The position numbers and the translations under genes are program-made. From Thermoflavimicrobium daqui (GTDB taxonomy: Bacteria > Bacillota > Bacilli > Thermoactinomycetales > Thermoactinomycetaceae), in contig NZ_KZ845671.1 in the NCBI RefSeq assembly GCF_003313465.1, forward strand, positions 1 to 64,000: a stretch of 64,000 nucleotides of DNA, given 5' to 3'. Below, one piece after another: positions 44,105-53,078 of the stretch (its first letter is position 1; each line of letters opens with the position of its first letter). The notes beneath the pieces are model-generated. The model worked only from the letters and a program-made list of their open reading frames with translations. It did no database searches and had not been told where the DNA came from.

Positions 44105-45496
44105 ATGGGAGCCGTCACCCTACCATCGATTCCGATTTATAATGAGGATAGGCTTCGTGAAGTCATTATTACAAAAGAACGAAGATTAGCATCAACCATT
44201 CAATTAGAGGCTCCAGAGCTTAGCCTTGTCTCTAAGTCGATGCTTATCTTAAACCAACCAGAACACGTTGATCGTTTGCGAGATGTGAAGCAAAGGGATG
44301 AATTGCTTGAGCTTCATGGTGTCTCTTTATATAAGCATACACGTACATTAAGGGAATATATTCTTTGTGTGTTTCAAACACATGTGATTACGATATATCG
44401 CTCCAAACAACAAAGTGTATGGACACCATCTATAAAGAAACCACGTCGTCTAAGTTACCAACGTGTACCTACACATGATTCCAGTAAGGAAGTAAAAAAA
44501 GTACAGATGCTGGCGATTCGTGCGATCTATGCCCTCGGCTTAGACTATGGAGTCGTTATTTGTGGTGTAGGGGCAGGAAGACATCTTGGAATCATGAAAG
44601 TGATTCCCCATCCTCAATTAAATGATGAGATGGAAGCAGCTTATATTCGAGCTGTAGGGGAGTATACCAAATTAATTGCAACGCCTACCACTTTAATCGA
44701 TCGGATTGTACTTGGAGCTGATCCGGAATTTGTCATGTTATCAAAAAAAGGAAACTTACTGATTGCCTCTCGCTATTTTCCGAGGAATGGGAAAGTCGGA
44801 TATGATGCCATTTGGATTGGGCAAAATCGTTCAAATAAGCCAGTAGCGGAGATTCGTCCTAGTCCCTCGACAGACCCGCAGGTATTGGTAGTACGGATTT
44901 ACCAAAGTTTATATTATGCAGCCAAAAAAATGGAACATATTTCATCCAAATGGTTAGCAGGTTCGATGCCATATCAAGGGTTTCCGCTAGGAGGGCATAT
45001 CCACTTTAGCGGAATTCAACCCAATTTTAAAATGCTTAGAGCTTTTGATAACTACTTAGCTTTACCTTTTGTAATAGTAGAAGATACGCAAAGTAGTAGA
45101 AAGAGAAGGCCTCAATATGGTTTTTTGGGAGACTTTCGTTTCCAAGAACATGGAGGTTTTGAATATCGCACTTTACCGAGCTGGTTGGTTTCACCAACAC
45201 TAACCAAAGGTGTATTTGCACTAGCAAAACTGATTGCAGCTCATTATGATCAATTACAACTAGATCCGCTAAGTGATCCAGAAGTCCAAAAAGCGTATTA
45301 TGCTGGAGAAAAAGAAACCTTACGAAAATGGTTTGAGGTTTTATGGGCTGATCTGGAGCGTCTCGATAACTATGAACGATATAAAAAATTTTTAGATGGA
45401 TTTTATCGCTTTATTGTCTCCGGTAATTCTTGGAGTGAAACAAGGGATATAAGAAGATATTGGAGAGTACCTCCGTTTACTTTGAAAAAATCGTAA
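44105..45496 (+). CDS. Putative amidoligase (COOH-NH2 ligase) protein
   Basis: A 463-residue protein. The C-terminal half matches the COOH-NH2 ligase fold related to glutamine synthetase: GADPEFVMLSKKGNLLIAS, AEIRPSPSTDP, LGGHIHFSG and FEYRTLPSWLVSP carry the likely metal and ATP ligands. The N-terminal 200 residues are of unknown type. It lies between cotE and mutS and is probably linked to spore-coat maturation, perhaps by forming amide crosslinks or tags on coat components; this is inference from position and family. GAAAGGGGAAAGG precedes the ATG. Confidence 0.75.
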   Translation: MGAVTLPSIPIYNEDRLREVIITKERRLASTIQLEAPELSLVSKSMLILNQPEHVDRLRDVKQRDELLELHGVSLYKHTRTLREYILCVFQTHVITIYRSKQQSVWTPSIKKPRRLSYQRVPTHDSSKEVKKVQMLAIRAIYALGLDYGVVICGVGAGRHLGIMKVIPHPQLNDEMEAAYIRAVGEYTKLIATPTTLIDRIVLGADPEFVMLSKKGNLLIASRYFPRNGKVGYDAIWIGQNRSNKPVAEIRPSPSTDPQVLVVRIYQSLYYAAKKMEHISSKWLAGSMPYQGFPLGGHIHFSGIQPNFKMLRAFDNYLALPFVIVEDTQSSRKRRPQYGFLGDFRFQEHGGFEYRTLPSWLVSPTLTKGVFALAKLIAAHYDQLQLDPLSDPEVQKAYYAGEKETLRKWFEVLWADLERLDNYERYKKFLDGFYRFIVSGNSWSETRDIRRYWRVPPFTLKKS

Positions 45497-45572
45497 ATAG
45501 GCTTACTTGTTCCATGATTTATGACCATGTTAAAATAAGTTGAATTTAATTTGAATACGGAGGCAAGAGAAA

Positions 45573-45674
45573 TTGGCTAAATATACTCCGATGATACAAC
45601 AATACTTGTCGATTAAGGCACAATACTCCGATGCCTTTTTATTTTTTCGTTTAGGTGACTTTTACGAGATGTTT
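45573..45674 (+). CDS. mutS: DNA mismatch repair protein MutS, exon 1
   Basis: The first 34 codons of mutS. GGAGG is nine bases before the TTG start. They encode [20 protein letters not shown], then [14 protein letters not shown]. The FYE here is the mismatch-contacting Phe-x-Glu motif. After codon 34 (TTT) the sequence changes to a group II intron start GTGCG, with an in-frame TAA three codons on. Joined to exon 2 at 47768 the frame is kept and the usual GDFYEMFFDDAKKAAEEL sequence is restored. The predicted protein has 879 residues. Confidence 0.93.
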
Positions 45675-46236
45675 GTGCGCCCGTAAGGGCTCTTAGAGAA
45701 TCTGCTTTGGCAAAGCAGTAGGTACAAGACGCATCATACCTATCGTCAACCAACTTATCCGGCAGGGAAACCTAAAGGGGAGTGTAGCATGTTGGTAAAG
45801 TCATAAGTTGGCGAGCTATCACGCCACGACTGAATGGCGAGACGAAATGCTGTGAACAAGGATGAAAGCTAAACTGCTTGAAGGTTAGCCTAAGTGGACT
45901 GAGCGTAGTCTATGACGAAAGGTAGCTAGAAACGTCATATAGTCCTAAGATAGCTGTATAAAAACATGACAGCTATTGGAGCGTCTTGGGACTACACAAT
46001 CTCAATCAGAGATAAAAGGTGAACGACCCATCCGATATCACAGTAGGCTTGTCTCTAAGAGGCTAAACGGGGATTACCTAAGTGGGAGCGCCTTTAAATG
46101 GCTATGTGACGAGGACACTGAAAATCCCATAGGGTAACGGAATTCTCATAGTAGTCGGAGCTAGGGAAAGCCTAGTACATGGCGAAGGAGAATAGCCTAT
46201 CGGGTTTAATACCATTTGGGAAGGAGCGAGAGGCTC

Positions 46237-47601
46237 TTGAGAAGTCCTGAAATTGTATTAAACAATCTAGCTTCTAAATCAAATAACCCCTTGTATCATT
46301 ATGAAAGATTGTATCGAAATTTATATAATAAAGAATTTTACATGTTGGCTTATCAAAACCTACTCTCTAAACATGCATACCGAAAAATACCCATTGATAG
46401 AAAAAGAGATTTTGAGGAACGAATCGACCGAGTTATTAGAAAGCTTAAGGATCAGACGTATAGGCTACAGCCTGTTTCAAAGCAAAATGGCGTTTTGGAG
46501 GATCAACTGGTACTTGAAATCATACGGATGTTACTCGTTGCAATTTATGAAGGCACCTTTTCTGATCACTCTCATTCCTTCAGGTCCAAACGTAGTTGCC
46601 ATACTGCGCTTACAGAAGTACAAAGTACCTTCACCAATGTAAAGTGGTTTATTTTGGGTGGAATCCAAGGATGTTTCGAACAAATGGATCAACATCTGTT
46701 AATCCATTTATTAAGGCGAAAGGTTAAAGATGAGAAGTTTATTCAGCTTATCTATCAATGTTTGAAAGCAGGCTATTTGTATGAATGGAAATATCACCAA
46801 ACATATAGTGGTACGCCACTAGGAGGAGTACTAAGCTCGATTTTGGCTAATATTTACTTTCACCAATTAGATACCTTTGTATCTGAGCTTAAGCATTCCT
46901 ATGAGACAATGGATGTTCATAAAAATCCGAATGATAAGCAGTTATTTTATACTCGGTATGCTGATGATTATTTGATTGGAGTCATTGGAAGTAAAAAAGA
47001 TGCAGAAACAGTAAAAGATAAGCTGATTCATTTCTGTCATGAGAAGCTTAAACTATCTCTGAAGGATGTACAGATTGTCCATGCTAAAAAAGCAGTTCAT
47101 TTTTTGGGATATCAACTGAAGTGTACAAGGGAAGAGGGGCAAACAAGAAAGATAAAATTATATGTTCCTAAAGAAAAATGGATAGGAAAATTGAGAAGCC
47201 TCAATGTCCTTAAGGTCGATTCGAATAATCAATGGAAAGCGATACACAGAACCGACTTAGTAAATTTGGAGGATACAAGAATACTTCAGGTATACAATCA
47301 AGAAATCAAGGGGATATACCGATACTATCAATTAGCAAACAATGTAACAGTATTACGTCATTTTTATTACATTATGCAACAAAGTTTAGCTAAAACTTTG
47401 GCTTGTAAATACAATACCTCTGTTCGAAAGATCATGGGAAAATATCGCCGAGATGGTCTTTTTACAGTGACTGACTCATCTATCAAAGGACGAAGTTCTA
47501 TTCTTTATCATGGAGGATTTAAAAGACGAAAAAAAGTGATTACCGACAGTATGGTAGATGTATTCCCAGTTCGAAACTTGAATCCCCAACAGAAAAAGTG
47601 A
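46237..47601 (+). CDS. Group II intron-encoded maturase with degenerate reverse transcriptase
   Basis: A 454-residue LtrA-type protein starting at a TTG (MRSPEIVLNNLASKS) after AAGGAG. The RT domain keeps FSDHSHSFRSKRSCHTAL and TRYADDYLIGV. Motif A, however, reads GGIQGCFEQMD where DIKGCFDNID is usual (catalytic Asp to Gly). Motif B reads TPLGGVLSSILANI in place of TPQGGxxSPLLANI. The segment between QPVSK and EDQLV is too short to hold the usual KLRPLGIP motif. The maturase region (IYRYYQLANN...RKIMGKYRR) is present, and no C-terminal HNH endonuclease exists. It probably assists splicing only. Confidence 0.88.
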   Translation: MRSPEIVLNNLASKSNNPLYHYERLYRNLYNKEFYMLAYQNLLSKHAYRKIPIDRKRDFEERIDRVIRKLKDQTYRLQPVSKQNGVLEDQLVLEIIRMLLVAIYEGTFSDHSHSFRSKRSCHTALTEVQSTFTNVKWFILGGIQGCFEQMDQHLLIHLLRRKVKDEKFIQLIYQCLKAGYLYEWKYHQTYSGTPLGGVLSSILANIYFHQLDTFVSELKHSYETMDVHKNPNDKQLFYTRYADDYLIGVIGSKKDAETVKDKLIHFCHEKLKLSLKDVQIVHAKKAVHFLGYQLKCTREEGQTRKIKLYVPKEKWIGKLRSLNVLKVDSNNQWKAIHRTDLVNLEDTRILQVYNQEIKGIYRYYQLANNVTVLRHFYYIMQQSLAKTLACKYNTSVRKIMGKYRRDGLFTVTDSSIKGRSSILYHGGFKRRKKVITDSMVDVFPVRNLNPQQKK

Positions 47602-47672
47602 AAAATGCTAGTTCTGTGTATGCTTTTCATGAAATTGATATTTAAGGGAGAAGCTAGATCAAGATAGGTGGA

Positions 47673-47706
47673 GAGCCGTATACGCTGAGAGGTGTAAGTA
47701 CGGTTC
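47673..47706 (+). ncRNA. Group II intron domain V
   Basis: A 34-base hairpin with lower stem GAGCCGTA/TACGGTTC and a bulged middle. It is the catalytic core of the intron. Confidence 0.85.
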
Positions 47707-47767
47707 GGAGGGGAGTTCTGGGAAACCTGCTATAGAAATATAGTAAGGCGCCGAGTACTTACCCTAC

Positions 47768-50305
47768 TTTGATGACGCGAAAAAAGCGGCAGAAGAGTTG
47801 GAGATAACATTAACTGGAAGAGATGGGGGTGGAAATGAACGAATCCCTATGTGTGGGGTTCCCTATCATTCTGCTCAATCATACATTGAAAAATTGATTC
47901 AAAAGGGCTATAAAGTGGCTATTTGTGAACAAGTTGAAGATCCTTCTGTGGCGAAAGGTGTTGTAAAACGGGAAGTTGTCCGTGTGATTACCCCAGGTAC
48001 GATTATTGAAGAGAATATGTTAGTCGAACAGGAAAACAACTTTTTATTGGTAATAACAGAGACAGAAGGGTCTTATGCACTTGTGGCAAGCGATTTATCA
48101 ACAGGTGAGTGTCATTTAACAGAAATCAATCATTCTCTCGACTTTTTACTAGACGAAATATCTACTTATGCACCGAAAGAAGTGGTATTGGATCAGCATC
48201 TGTTTCACCAACAACAACTAGTTCAATCACTAAAAATGCGAATAAAAGCAGTGGTAACACCGTTTTCACTTGAAAATTTGGATGAAGAAGTATTGCAGCA
48301 GCAATTCTCAAGGTATACACAAATATGTACAACTCAAGTAAGAAAACAAGGTCTAGCTTTGCTGTATGCGTATTTAAAACAAACCCAAAAACGCTCTCTG
48401 GGCCACTTGCATCGGCTTCAATATTATGATGCTAAACAGTTTATGATGCTTGATGATGTGGCACGTCGTAATTTAGAACTTACACTAACACTAGGTGAAG
48501 GAAAAAAACGTGGCTCCTTACTTTGGATGTTGGATCGAACAGCAACAGCAATGGGAAGTCGTTTATTAAAAAAATGGCTGGATAAGCCTCTACTATCCAT
48601 TCCAGAAATTCAGCAGCGTCAAGATATTGTAGCAGCATTTTTGGAGGACTTCCTATTCTTAGAAGAAATGCATGACTTATTAAAACAAGTCTATGATTTA
48701 GAGCGGCTGGCAACACGAATTGCCTATGGATCAGCGAATGCTAGAGATCTTAATGCAGTAAAACGTTCCTTACAAGTAATCCCTTCACTTAAAGAGTTGT
48801 TAAAAAGCTCTTCCTGCCAACATTTACAAAAAATCGAAAAATGGCTTGATGACTGTCATGATATATGCGAATTAATTGGACAGGCCATCGTCGATGAACC
48901 TCCGATTACAACAAAAGAAGGAGGAATTATCCGAGAAGGCTTTCATCAAAAGTTAGATGAAATCAGGGAAATTCAAAAAAATGGTAAAAATTGGATTGCT
49001 CAATTAGAGCAAAAAGAGCGAGCGGCAACAGGGATTAAGTCACTAAAGATTGGATATAATCGTGTGTTTGGTTACTATATTGAAGTAACAAAATCCAATT
49101 TACGTAATATTCCAGAGGGGCGATACATTCGTAAACAAACATTGGCGAATGCAGAGCGTTTTATTACCCCTGAGTTAAAAGAAAAAGAGCAATTGATTTT
49201 AAATGCCTCAGAGAAATCAGTCGAATTAGAATATGATTTATTTGTGCAAGTACGTAATCATATTTCCCGAGAGGTTCAACGGATTCAATCGGTTGCTGAA
49301 TGGGTAGCTTCATTGGATGTTTTACATGCTTTTGCCAAAGTAGCAAAAACCTATCGCTATGTTCGTCCGATTGTGCATCAGCAAGATCATTTACTTATTG
49401 AGGCAGGACGTCATCCTGTTGTTGAAGCTGTATCGGAAGAGAGTAGTTTTGTCGCCAATGATGTAAAGTTAAATGCACAAGATCGGCAAATTCTCTTAAT
49501 TACGGGTCCAAACATGGCAGGAAAAAGTACTTATATGCGTCAAGTAGCTTTAATTACAATTTTGGCTCAGATTGGTAGCTTTGTTCCCGCGGATCATGCT
49601 GAGATTGCTTTAGTCGATCGTATTTTCACTCGAATTGGAGCAGCTGATGATTTAGTAGGTGGACGGAGTACCTTCATGGTAGAGATGGTCGAAACTTGCC
49701 ATGCATTAAAAGAAGCAACACCACGTAGTTTAATTTTGTTAGATGAGGTAGGGAGAGGGACTTCCACCTATGATGGGATGGCTCTTGCTCATGCAATTGT
49801 CGAGTATATTCATCATCATGTACAAGCTAAAACCTTGTTTTCTACTCACTATCATGAATTAACTCGTTTGGAAGAAGAGTTAACACGGGTTTTTAATGTA
49901 CATGCTGAATGTAGGGAAGAAGATGGGAAAGTTGTATTTCTACATCGTATTGTCCCAGGTGGGGCAGATCGGAGTTATGGAATTCATGTAGCAGAGTTAG
50001 CAGGTTTGCCTAAAGAAGTAACTCATCGGGCCAGAGAGATCTTACAAGAATTAGAAAGTGGACAAGCTGAAGTAGCAGCAACTTCCTTAGCGGCTTCCTC
50101 TACCACTCTATTACAAAAACCAGAAGGAACACAACTGACATTATTCGATTATTTGTCACAAGATGAAGTGAAGAAAATAGAAGAAAACCCTAAATCTTCG
50201 GCTGAGCAAGAAGTTTTAGAAGCGATACGCAGTTGTGATCTGATGAACCAAACACCACTGGATACCATGCAATTTCTACTCAAACTTCAGCAAAAGCTAA
50301 AATAG
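47768..50305 (+). CDS. mutS: DNA mismatch repair protein MutS, exon 2
   Basis: Codons 35-879 of mutS. MutS binds mismatches and recruits MutL. Exon 2 begins FDDAKKAAEELEITLTGRDGG and holds the connector, lever and clamp domains. The ATPase has Walker A GPNMAGKSTYMRQ, the signature FMVEMVETCHALKEAT, Walker B LILLDEVGRGTSTYDGMALA and the STHYHEL switch. The end (DLMNQTPLDTMQFLLKLQQKL) resembles the usual C-terminal tail. It has no start of its own. An AACCAGAG/CTCTGGTT hairpin lies at 50331-50358 before mutL. Confidence 0.96.
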   Translation, partial: FDDAKKAAEELEITLTGRDGGGNERIPMCGVPYHSAQSYIEKLIQKGYKVAICEQVEDPSVAKGVVKREVVRVITPGTIIEENMLVEQENNFLLVITETEGSYALVASDLSTGECHLTEINHSLDFLLDEISTYAPKEVVLDQHLFHQQQLVQSLKMRIKAVVTPFSLENLDEEVLQQQFSRYTQICTTQVRKQGLALLYAYLKQTQKRSLGHLHRLQYYDAKQFMMLDDVARRNLELTLTLGEGKKRGSLLWMLDRTATAMGSRLLKKWLDKPLLSIPEIQQRQDIVAAFLEDFLFLEEMHDLLKQVYDLERLATRIAYGSANARDLNAVKRSLQVIPSLKELLKSSSCQHLQKIEKWLDDCHDICELIGQAIVDEPPITTKEGGIIREGFHQKLDEIREIQKNGKNWIAQLEQKERAATGIKSLKIGYNRVFGYYIEVTKSNLRNIPEGRYIRKQTLANAERFITPELKEKEQLILNASEKSVELEYDLFVQVRNHISREVQRIQSVAEWVASLDVLHAFAKVAKTYRYVRPIVHQQDHLLIEAGRHPVVEAVSEESSFVANDVKLNAQDRQILLITGPNMAGKSTYMRQVALITILAQIGSFVPADHAEIALVDRIFTRIGAADDLVGGRSTFMVEMVETCHALKEATPRSLILLDEVGRGTSTYDGMALAHAIVEYIHHHVQAKTLFSTHYHELTRLEEELTRVFNVHAECREEDGKVVFLHRIVPGGADRSYGIHVAELAGLPKEVTHRAREILQELESGQAEVAATSLAASSTTLLQKPEGTQLTLFDYLSQDEVKKIEENPKSSAEQEVLEAIRSCDLMNQTPLDTMQFLLKLQQKLK

Positions 50306-50381
50306 ACAGAGATTGATAGATATCATCTTAACCAGAGGGTTTTCAGCTAGCTCTGGTTGAACTTAAAGGGGGGAGACTGTT

Positions 50382-52289
50382 ATGGGCAATATCGCCATAT
50401 TAGATGATCATGTAGCAAACCAAATTGCTGCAGGTGAGGTGGTGGAGCGTCCAGCATCCATTGTGAAAGAGCTCGTCGAAAATGCAATTGATGCACATGC
50501 AACTCAAATAACCATCCAACTGGAAGAAGGTGGCATATCTCGAATCCGGGTTACGGACAATGGCGTGGGAATGGAGCCTGAAGATGCTAAATTAGCTTTT
50601 GCCCGTCATGCAACAAGTAAATTAAAAAAAGAACGGGATTTATTTGCGATTCGTACATTAGGCTTTCGAGGTGAAGCTTTGCCTAGTATCGCTTCTGTTG
50701 CTCGTGTAACGCTTACCACTTCCCATGATCCTTCCCAGTTAGCCACCTCGATTCAAATGGAAGGAGGAGAGGAAAAAAGTGTCGAATCCACCTCTCGTCC
50801 TCGCGGAACGGATGTGGTTGTAACAGACTTATTTTATAATACACCTGCCCGCTTAAAGTACCTTAAGACAGTGAATACAGAAGTCGGACATGTTGCAGAT
50901 GTTGTTGGAAGAATGGCACTTGCTCATCCCCATATTTCTTTCACTTTAAGTCATCAACAACGTGAGCTTTTTCGAACTTCAGGAGACGGTAAGTTACTAC
51001 ATGTTTTATATGCTTTATATGGAAAGCAAGTCGCAAGTAAGATGATGCCGATTCAAATTGACAATATGGATTTTGGGATAAAAGGATTTTTTAGTAAACC
51101 TGAGATTACACGAGCAAGTCGTTCCTATATTACCCTGATTTTAAATGGTCGTTTTGTCCGAAGTATCCCTATTACTCAGTCTATCCTACATGCCTATGGA
51201 ACATTACTCCCGTCAGGACGTTATCCCATTGGTGCTTTACATATTGAGATGGATCCGAAATTGGTCGATGTCAATGTACATCCTGCTAAGCTGGAAGTGA
51301 GATTAAGTAAAGAAAAAGATTGCTGTGAATTGATTCAACGAGGACTTCAAGAGACATTTGTTAAACAGACATTTGTTCCTCAAGCGACCAGTCCTTGGGA
51401 GCGTAAAAATGAAAAAACAGTTACAGTCCAGGAACGGCTTGATTTAGCTGCACCTGTTCCCAAAAAGATGAATCAGATGACGTCATTGCATAATGAATCA
51501 GCATATATTCAGAAATCACCAGCCACACAAGAGATACGTGAGGCATCGGTCCAAATAAAAAAAGAGTTACAAGAAAAAACGGTGGATGATTCTGCCATAA
51601 TAGAAGCAAAACAATCAAAAGTGGTTAAAGAGCCATCTTCTTCATGGTTTGAAATGAGTATTGATCAAGAGTTGGTTCGTGCCAAGGAGAAAGTATCAGA
51701 TTTAAATCGTCTTCCAGATATCATGCCGCTAGCGCAAGTTCATGGTACGTATATCGTGGCACAAGCGGAGGATGGATTTTATTTATTAGATCAGCATGCA
51801 GCCCATGAACGAATTTATTATGAACGATTTTCTCAAAAGTTAGGTGAGAAAAATCACCGTCAACAGTCTTTACTCATTCCAATAACGATGGAGTGTACAG
51901 CATCTGAGGCAAAAATATTAGAAGCCTATCAATCTTATTTAAGAGACTGGGGAGTAGAGATCGAACACTTTGGAGGAACTACCTTTATTATTCGCTCTTA
52001 TCCTCATTGGTTTCCTAAAGAAAGTGAAGAAGAGATTATCTATGAAATCATCGAGTGGCTCAAAGAGAATGGAAAAGTAGATACAGCTCGACTTCGTGAT
52101 GAAAGTGCTAAGATGATGGCTTGTAAAGCAGCCATCAAAGCAAATCGCCATCTAAGACAAGATGAGATGGAACATTTGCTTATGGAGTTAAAAGGGTGTC
52201 ATAATCCTTTTACGTGTCCTCATGGACGACCGATTTTTGTGCATTTTTCGACCTATGAACTAGAAAAAATGTTTAAGCGAGTGATGTAA
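50382..52289 (+). CDS. mutL: DNA mismatch repair protein MutL
   Basis: A 635-residue GHKL ATPase: VVERPASIVKELVENAIDA (ATP-binding Glu and Asn), DNGVGM and GFRGEALPSI. The middle is a linker of low conservation. The C-terminal domain has DQHAAHERIYYE, the DQHA(X)2E(X)4E endonuclease motif, together with CKAAIKANRHL and CPHGRPIFVHF. So this MutL should nick DNA, as in bacteria without MutH. AAGGGGGGAG precedes the ATG. It follows mutS as usual. Confidence 0.97.
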   Translation: MGNIAILDDHVANQIAAGEVVERPASIVKELVENAIDAHATQITIQLEEGGISRIRVTDNGVGMEPEDAKLAFARHATSKLKKERDLFAIRTLGFRGEALPSIASVARVTLTTSHDPSQLATSIQMEGGEEKSVESTSRPRGTDVVVTDLFYNTPARLKYLKTVNTEVGHVADVVGRMALAHPHISFTLSHQQRELFRTSGDGKLLHVLYALYGKQVASKMMPIQIDNMDFGIKGFFSKPEITRASRSYITLILNGRFVRSIPITQSILHAYGTLLPSGRYPIGALHIEMDPKLVDVNVHPAKLEVRLSKEKDCCELIQRGLQETFVKQTFVPQATSPWERKNEKTVTVQERLDLAAPVPKKMNQMTSLHNESAYIQKSPATQEIREASVQIKKELQEKTVDDSAIIEAKQSKVVKEPSSSWFEMSIDQELVRAKEKVSDLNRLPDIMPLAQVHGTYIVAQAEDGFYLLDQHAAHERIYYERFSQKLGEKNHRQQSLLIPITMECTASEAKILEAYQSYLRDWGVEIEHFGGTTFIIRSYPHWFPKESEEEIIYEIIEWLKENGKVDTARLRDESAKMMACKAAIKANRHLRQDEMEHLLMELKGCHNPFTCPHGRPIFVHFSTYELEKMFKRVM

Positions 52290-52292
52290 GCA

Positions 52293-53078
52293 TTGTTTGT
52301 GACAACATCTTTTAACCCAACACCTAAGCAGATTAGAGAGGCCAGGACTCTAGCTTCCAAGTTAGGGGTTCCTTTCATTGAGCGAAAGCGAGCCTCTTTA
52401 AACGAATTATTTAGTGAGTTACACCAAGAGAAGGCATGTATTGTAACTAAGCAAGAATGGCGATATGAAGATATCCAAGGACATGTGTTCTTTTTTCATC
52501 CAAATATGTCCATACTACGAATAAAACATTTAATAAAGGGAATGCCTGACTCATTCATCCAAAGCTCAGGCATGGAACAAGGGGATCATATTTTAGACTG
52601 TACTCTAGGTATGGGAGCGGATGCCATTGTCTCTTCTTTTGTTGTTGGTGAGCAAGGAAGAGTGGTTGGTTTAGAAAGCGAACCGGCTATAGCAGCCATT
52701 GTACAGCATGGTCTTAAGACTTATGATAGTAAACGTAAACCGGTTAATGAAGCGATGAGACGAATTGAAGTAGTCCAAGCTGACTATGATTCTTATCTCA
52801 GAGAAAGTCCTGATTGCTCATACGATATTGTTTGCTTTGATCCAATGTTTCGACAAACTGTAAAAGAATCAGCAGCGATGCAAGCACTAAAACCATTAGC
52901 AAACCCAGCCCCTCTAAATAAATGGGCAGTTAAGGAGGCATTGCGTGTAGCACGTAAAGCAGTACTATTGAAAGAGCGAGTCGTAAGTGGAGAATTTGAA
53001 CGCTTGGGCTTTCAAGTGGTAAAAGAGGCTTCCAACTATGCCTGGGGAATAATTAAACCGAGGGAGGGAGCGTGGTGA
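52293..53078 (+). CDS. Class I SAM-dependent methyltransferase (DUF548-like)
   Basis: A 261-residue methyltransferase of a group found beside mutL and miaA in several Bacillales. Motif I is reduced but clear (GDHILDCTLGMGADAIVSSFVVG), then VVGLESEPA and CFDPMFRQT (catalytic region, Asp-Pro-Met-Phe). It resembles RsmJ-type rRNA methyltransferases (DUF548), but the target is not known. The start at TTG 52293 is four bases after mutL; a GTG at 52299 is also possible. There is no good ribosome site, so coupling to mutL is likely. It overlaps miaA by a few bases. Confidence 0.75.
   Translation: MFVTTSFNPTPKQIREARTLASKLGVPFIERKRASLNELFSELHQEKACIVTKQEWRYEDIQGHVFFFHPNMSILRIKHLIKGMPDSFIQSSGMEQGDHILDCTLGMGADAIVSSFVVGEQGRVVGLESEPAIAAIVQHGLKTYDSKRKPVNEAMRRIEVVQADYDSYLRESPDCSYDIVCFDPMFRQTVKESAAMQALKPLANPAPLNKWAVKEALRVARKAVLLKERVVSGEFERLGFQVVKEASNYAWGIIKPREGAW

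Larger units (their letters stand above)
45675..47767 (+). mobile_element. Group II intron inserted in mutS
   Basis: A 2,093-base intron. It starts GTGCG and ends CCCTAC. Domain V is recognisable at 47673-47706 (GAGCCGTATACGCTGAGAGG followed by a GTACGGTTC closing strand), with a domain VI hairpin after it. A loop at 45962-45967 (AAACAT) is exactly complementary to the last six exon-1 bases (ATGTTT), as expected of EBS1-IBS1, and the A before it can pair with the first exon-2 T. It encodes a maturase-like protein on the same strand. Removal restores mutS in frame. Confidence 0.93.

Noticed and set aside
47798-50305. Separate short mutS gene starting at TTG 47798
   Set aside because: No ribosome site is present there, and the frame continues upstream to the intron boundary at 47768, matching exon 1 in frame.
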